Below, one piece after another: positions 6,501 to 7,141 of a stretch of DNA of 7,141 nucleotides. Position numbers and translations under genes: made by a program. Every line of letters begins with the position of its first letter. Position 1 is the stretch's first letter. Origin of the DNA: DTU063 sp001512695 (GTDB taxonomy: Bacteria; Bacillota; Thermosediminibacteria; Thermosediminibacterales; Tepidanaerobacteraceae); assembly GCA_049658265.1 (NCBI GenBank), contig JBASOM010000013.1, forward strand, positions 1 through 7,141, written 5' to 3'. The notes beneath the pieces were generated by a model. The model was not told the origin of the DNA and did no database searches. It saw only the letters and a program-made list of their open reading frames with translations.

Positions 6501-6670
6501 AACTGGGTGCCCCTATGGGTGTTACCGTTATCGGAGGTTTGACCTTTTCCACCCTGCTTACCTTGATAGTGATACCGGTAGTTTACACGATTTTTGAGGA
6601 CTGGGGAGATATTTTGGCAAGGTTTAAAAAGAGGATAAGACAAAAATCAGCGGATGCTAAGGAAGCTTAA
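3524..6670 (+). CDS. RND multidrug efflux permease (AcrB/HAE1-like)
   Basis: This proton-driven efflux pump subunit of the cytoplasmic membrane has 1048 residues, the full family length. It opens with the usual amphipathic start and TM1 (about 11-30, after FSIKRPVTT), then LGIDLFPDFSFPVSVV and the first large extracytoplasmic loop. TM2-TM6 lie at about 333-490 and TM7 at about 537-557. The second large loop precedes TM8-TM12 (about 868-1025). TM4 carries GIGMLVDNSIVVLENIY: D399 matches AcrB D407, while N400 replaces D408. TM10 carries VVNNAIVLIDY: N936 replaces AcrB K940. R966 and T973 in RLRPILMT match R971 and T978. This VDN/VNNAI form looks typical of Firmicute and Bacteroidetes relatives rather than a defect. 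The start overlaps the adaptor stop by four bases and has GGTGA upstream. Substrate unknown; drugs, bile-like compounds or self-made amphiphiles (as for Bacillus SwrC) are possible. Confidence 0.95.
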   Translation: MNLAQFSIKRPVTTLMIIAVVLVLGFISFTKLGIDLFPDFSFPVSVVITQYQGAASHEVENLITKPLEQILSTMNNVKNIQSLSSEGSSIIIIEFNWGTNMDVASQDIREKIDLIETFLPSDAETPMVVKFDPSMMPVMQIALYGSDDIVQLKKIAEDIIESRLLRIEGVASVGISGGLERQIAISVDPDKLAFHGLSMYQLASKLQMENINLPGGTVYQGKKQYSIRTQAEFEDISEIENMPIPLPQGGTIPLKSIAKVEDTHKDVSTIARYKGKPSIALTIQKQSGYNTVQVAKKVKAEMEKLKREIPVEIDYDTILDQSEFIEFSINNVKDNAITGGIIAVLVIYLFLQNLRSTLIIGLSIPISIISTFVLIYFNKLTLNMLSLGGLALGIGMLVDNSIVVLENIYSHRTRGEEPVTAALSGTNEVAMAITASTLTTIAVFLPIVFVEGMTAHLFKELALTVTFSLLSSLFVALTIVPLLSSRLMAQIKVEEILYAEDNRKGLASLLQKFKVFYGKVEEKYSDLLKWSLSHRKAIIIPAVTLFIISMALIPLLGAEFLPRSDAGSISISVKLPYGTNLDETNRFVSELVDRIEEIPEVEGIMESIGSGGQMMGDMTSDSSVASVTLQLVPLAERRRSTDEVAEEVRNLTEDMAGAEIEVRAVSSMDFVSGGALESISIEISGDDLDELKEISSQVTEIVKATPGTREVKSSLEEGKPELVIKIDREKATMYGLSTAQIAQTVNSAISGSVATKYKVGGDEIDVVIKSDDELVDDISKIQDLLIPSPTGAFLNLRDLAKVERSTGPVTIVRLNQARQVSVTGAVVGRDIGTVNREIQQKLSELPLPEGYSIKMGGEQEQMMESFRELILVFLLAVVLVYMVMAAQFESLKHPFVIMFTVPLALIGVVFALLLSGHNISLISLIGVVMLAGIVVNNAIVLIDYVNQLRQRGMSRYEAIITAGPARLRPILMTTLTTVLGLVPLSLGIGEGGELGAPMGVTVIGGLTFSTLLTLIVIPVVYTIFEDWGDILARFKKRIRQKSADAKEA

Positions 6671-6683
6671 CAGAGCCGGAAAA

Positions 6684-6722
6684 GCCGCCTGCCATAATAA
6701 TCCTGGTAGGCGGCATATTATT
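6684..6722 (+). terminator. Probable terminator of the efflux operon
   Basis: GCCGCCTGCCA (6684-6694) pairs with TGGTAGGCGGC (6704-6714) over 11 bp with one G-U pair and a 9-base loop. It starts 13 bases after the pump stop codon. The following ATATTATT is U-rich but interrupted, so termination may be incomplete; the hairpin may also stabilise the 3' end of the mRNA. Confidence 0.65.
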
Positions 6723-6726
6723 AAAA

Positions 6727-6755
6727 TTGTTTTTATAATAAAGTATTGCTATAAT
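6727..6755 (+). promoter_or_regulatory. Extended -10 SigA-type promoter of the nucleotidyltransferase gene
   Basis: A perfect -10 TATAAT (6750-6755) is preceded by TGC (6747-6749), making the extended -10 TGnTATAAT. TTGTTT (6727-6732), at 17 bases' distance, is a moderate -35. Transcription would start near 6762, about 29 bases before the GTG start. Confidence 0.75.
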
Positions 6756-6778
6756 GATTTTAGTTAATGAACAGGAAA

Positions 6779-6786
6779 AGAGGTGA
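6779..6786 (+). promoter_or_regulatory. Ribosome binding site supporting the GTG start at 6791
   Basis: AGAGGTGA ends 4 bases before GTG 6791, the same sequence and spacing as at tetR. An in-frame ATG at 6767 has no ribosome binding site and lies about 5 bases after the predicted transcription start, so it is less likely. Confidence 0.7.
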
Positions 6787-6790
6787 AACC

Positions 6791-7141
6791 GTGGATCTTC
6801 CTGTTTTAAATGAAGAATTAAATACTATCCTTAGTGAAGTTACTGAAAGTATTAAAAAGCTGTATGGTTCTAAACTTAAAAAAATCATTTTGTACGGTTC
6901 ATATGCAATGGGATGCCAGGATGAGGAATCCGATATTGATCTGATGGTACTAATCGACATGGACGAGCCTCAACTGCGAAACTACGATAAAAAGCTCAAT
7001 GAAATAATAAGCGATATAGGGTACCGTCATTTGAAGGTCCTGTCATTAATTGATATGAGTTACGAAAAATATAATAAGTGGGTAGATGTAGTACCATATT
7101 ATAAAAATGTAAAAAACCAAGGTGTTGTTGTATATGAACAG
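6791..7141 (+). CDS. MNT-type nucleotidyltransferase domain protein, 3' end outside the window
   Basis: The open frame runs 117 codons from GTG 6791 to the window edge without a stop. Residues about 31-60 contain KKIILYGSYAMG and SDIDLMVLID, which form the minimal nucleotidyltransferase signature GSX10DXD (GS at 36-37, D48 and D50). This is the metal- and nucleotide-binding site of the polymerase-beta superfamily. The small size, N-terminal helical stretch and this motif fit the MNT (MntA-like) group. Many of its members are antitoxins that adenylylate a HEPN-domain toxin encoded beside them. The active site appears intact. The gene has its own promoter and follows a terminator, so it is independent of the efflux operon. 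The HEPN partner, if present, would lie downstream of this window. Other nucleotidyltransferases, including antibiotic-modifying ones, share the motif, so the antitoxin role is an inference. Confidence 0.85.
   Translation, partial: MDLPVLNEELNTILSEVTESIKKLYGSKLKKIILYGSYAMGCQDEESDIDLMVLIDMDEPQLRNYDKKLNEIISDIGYRHLKVLSLIDMSYEKYNKWVDVVPYYKNVKNQGVVVYEQ

Overview
The window looks like chromosomal DNA of a low-to-moderate GC Firmicute, most likely of the class Clostridia. This is inferred from strong GGAG/GAGGTGA-type ribosome binding sites, frequent ATA (Ile) and AGG/AGA (Arg) codons, SigA-like promoters, a lipoprotein-type RND adaptor, and small toxin-antitoxin-like genes at the edges. The species cannot be fixed from the sequence.

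Layout, all on the + strand: (1) 2-145, the 3' end of a small acidic protein cut by the window edge, followed by a clear intrinsic terminator (153-175). (2) 227-1525, a two-domain membrane protein: an N-terminal YqaA-type DedA/VTT domain fused to a C-terminal PAP2 (lipid phosphatase) domain. Both catalytic histidines of the PAP2 signature are replaced. (3) 1526-1614, a compact regulatory region with a SigA-type promoter (TTGACA, 18 bp, TAAAAT) and a near-perfect dyad over the predicted transcription start. (4) 1615-3527 and on to 6670, a three-gene drug-efflux operon: a TetR-family regulator, an RND periplasmic-adaptor lipoprotein (HlyD/AcrA type), and an AcrB-type RND permease whose start overlaps the adaptor stop (ATGA). 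A hairpin (6684-6714) closes it. (5) 6727-7141, an extended -10 promoter and the 5' part of a MNT-type nucleotidyltransferase with an intact GSX10DXD motif, cut by the window end.

The TetR protein probably represses its own promoter through the dyad and so controls the adaptor and pump, which have no convincing promoter of their own. The adaptor would sit on the outer face of the cytoplasmic membrane and work with the pump. No outer-membrane channel gene is present here. The DedA-PAP2 gene lies just upstream but appears to be a separate transcription unit. It may act on membrane lipids such as polyprenyl phosphates, though the phosphatase half looks inactive.

Most of the window is a standard regulator-efflux cassette. 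The points most worth following are the degenerate PAP2 domain, the TetR operator candidates, and the partial MNT gene, whose partner should lie just outside the window.
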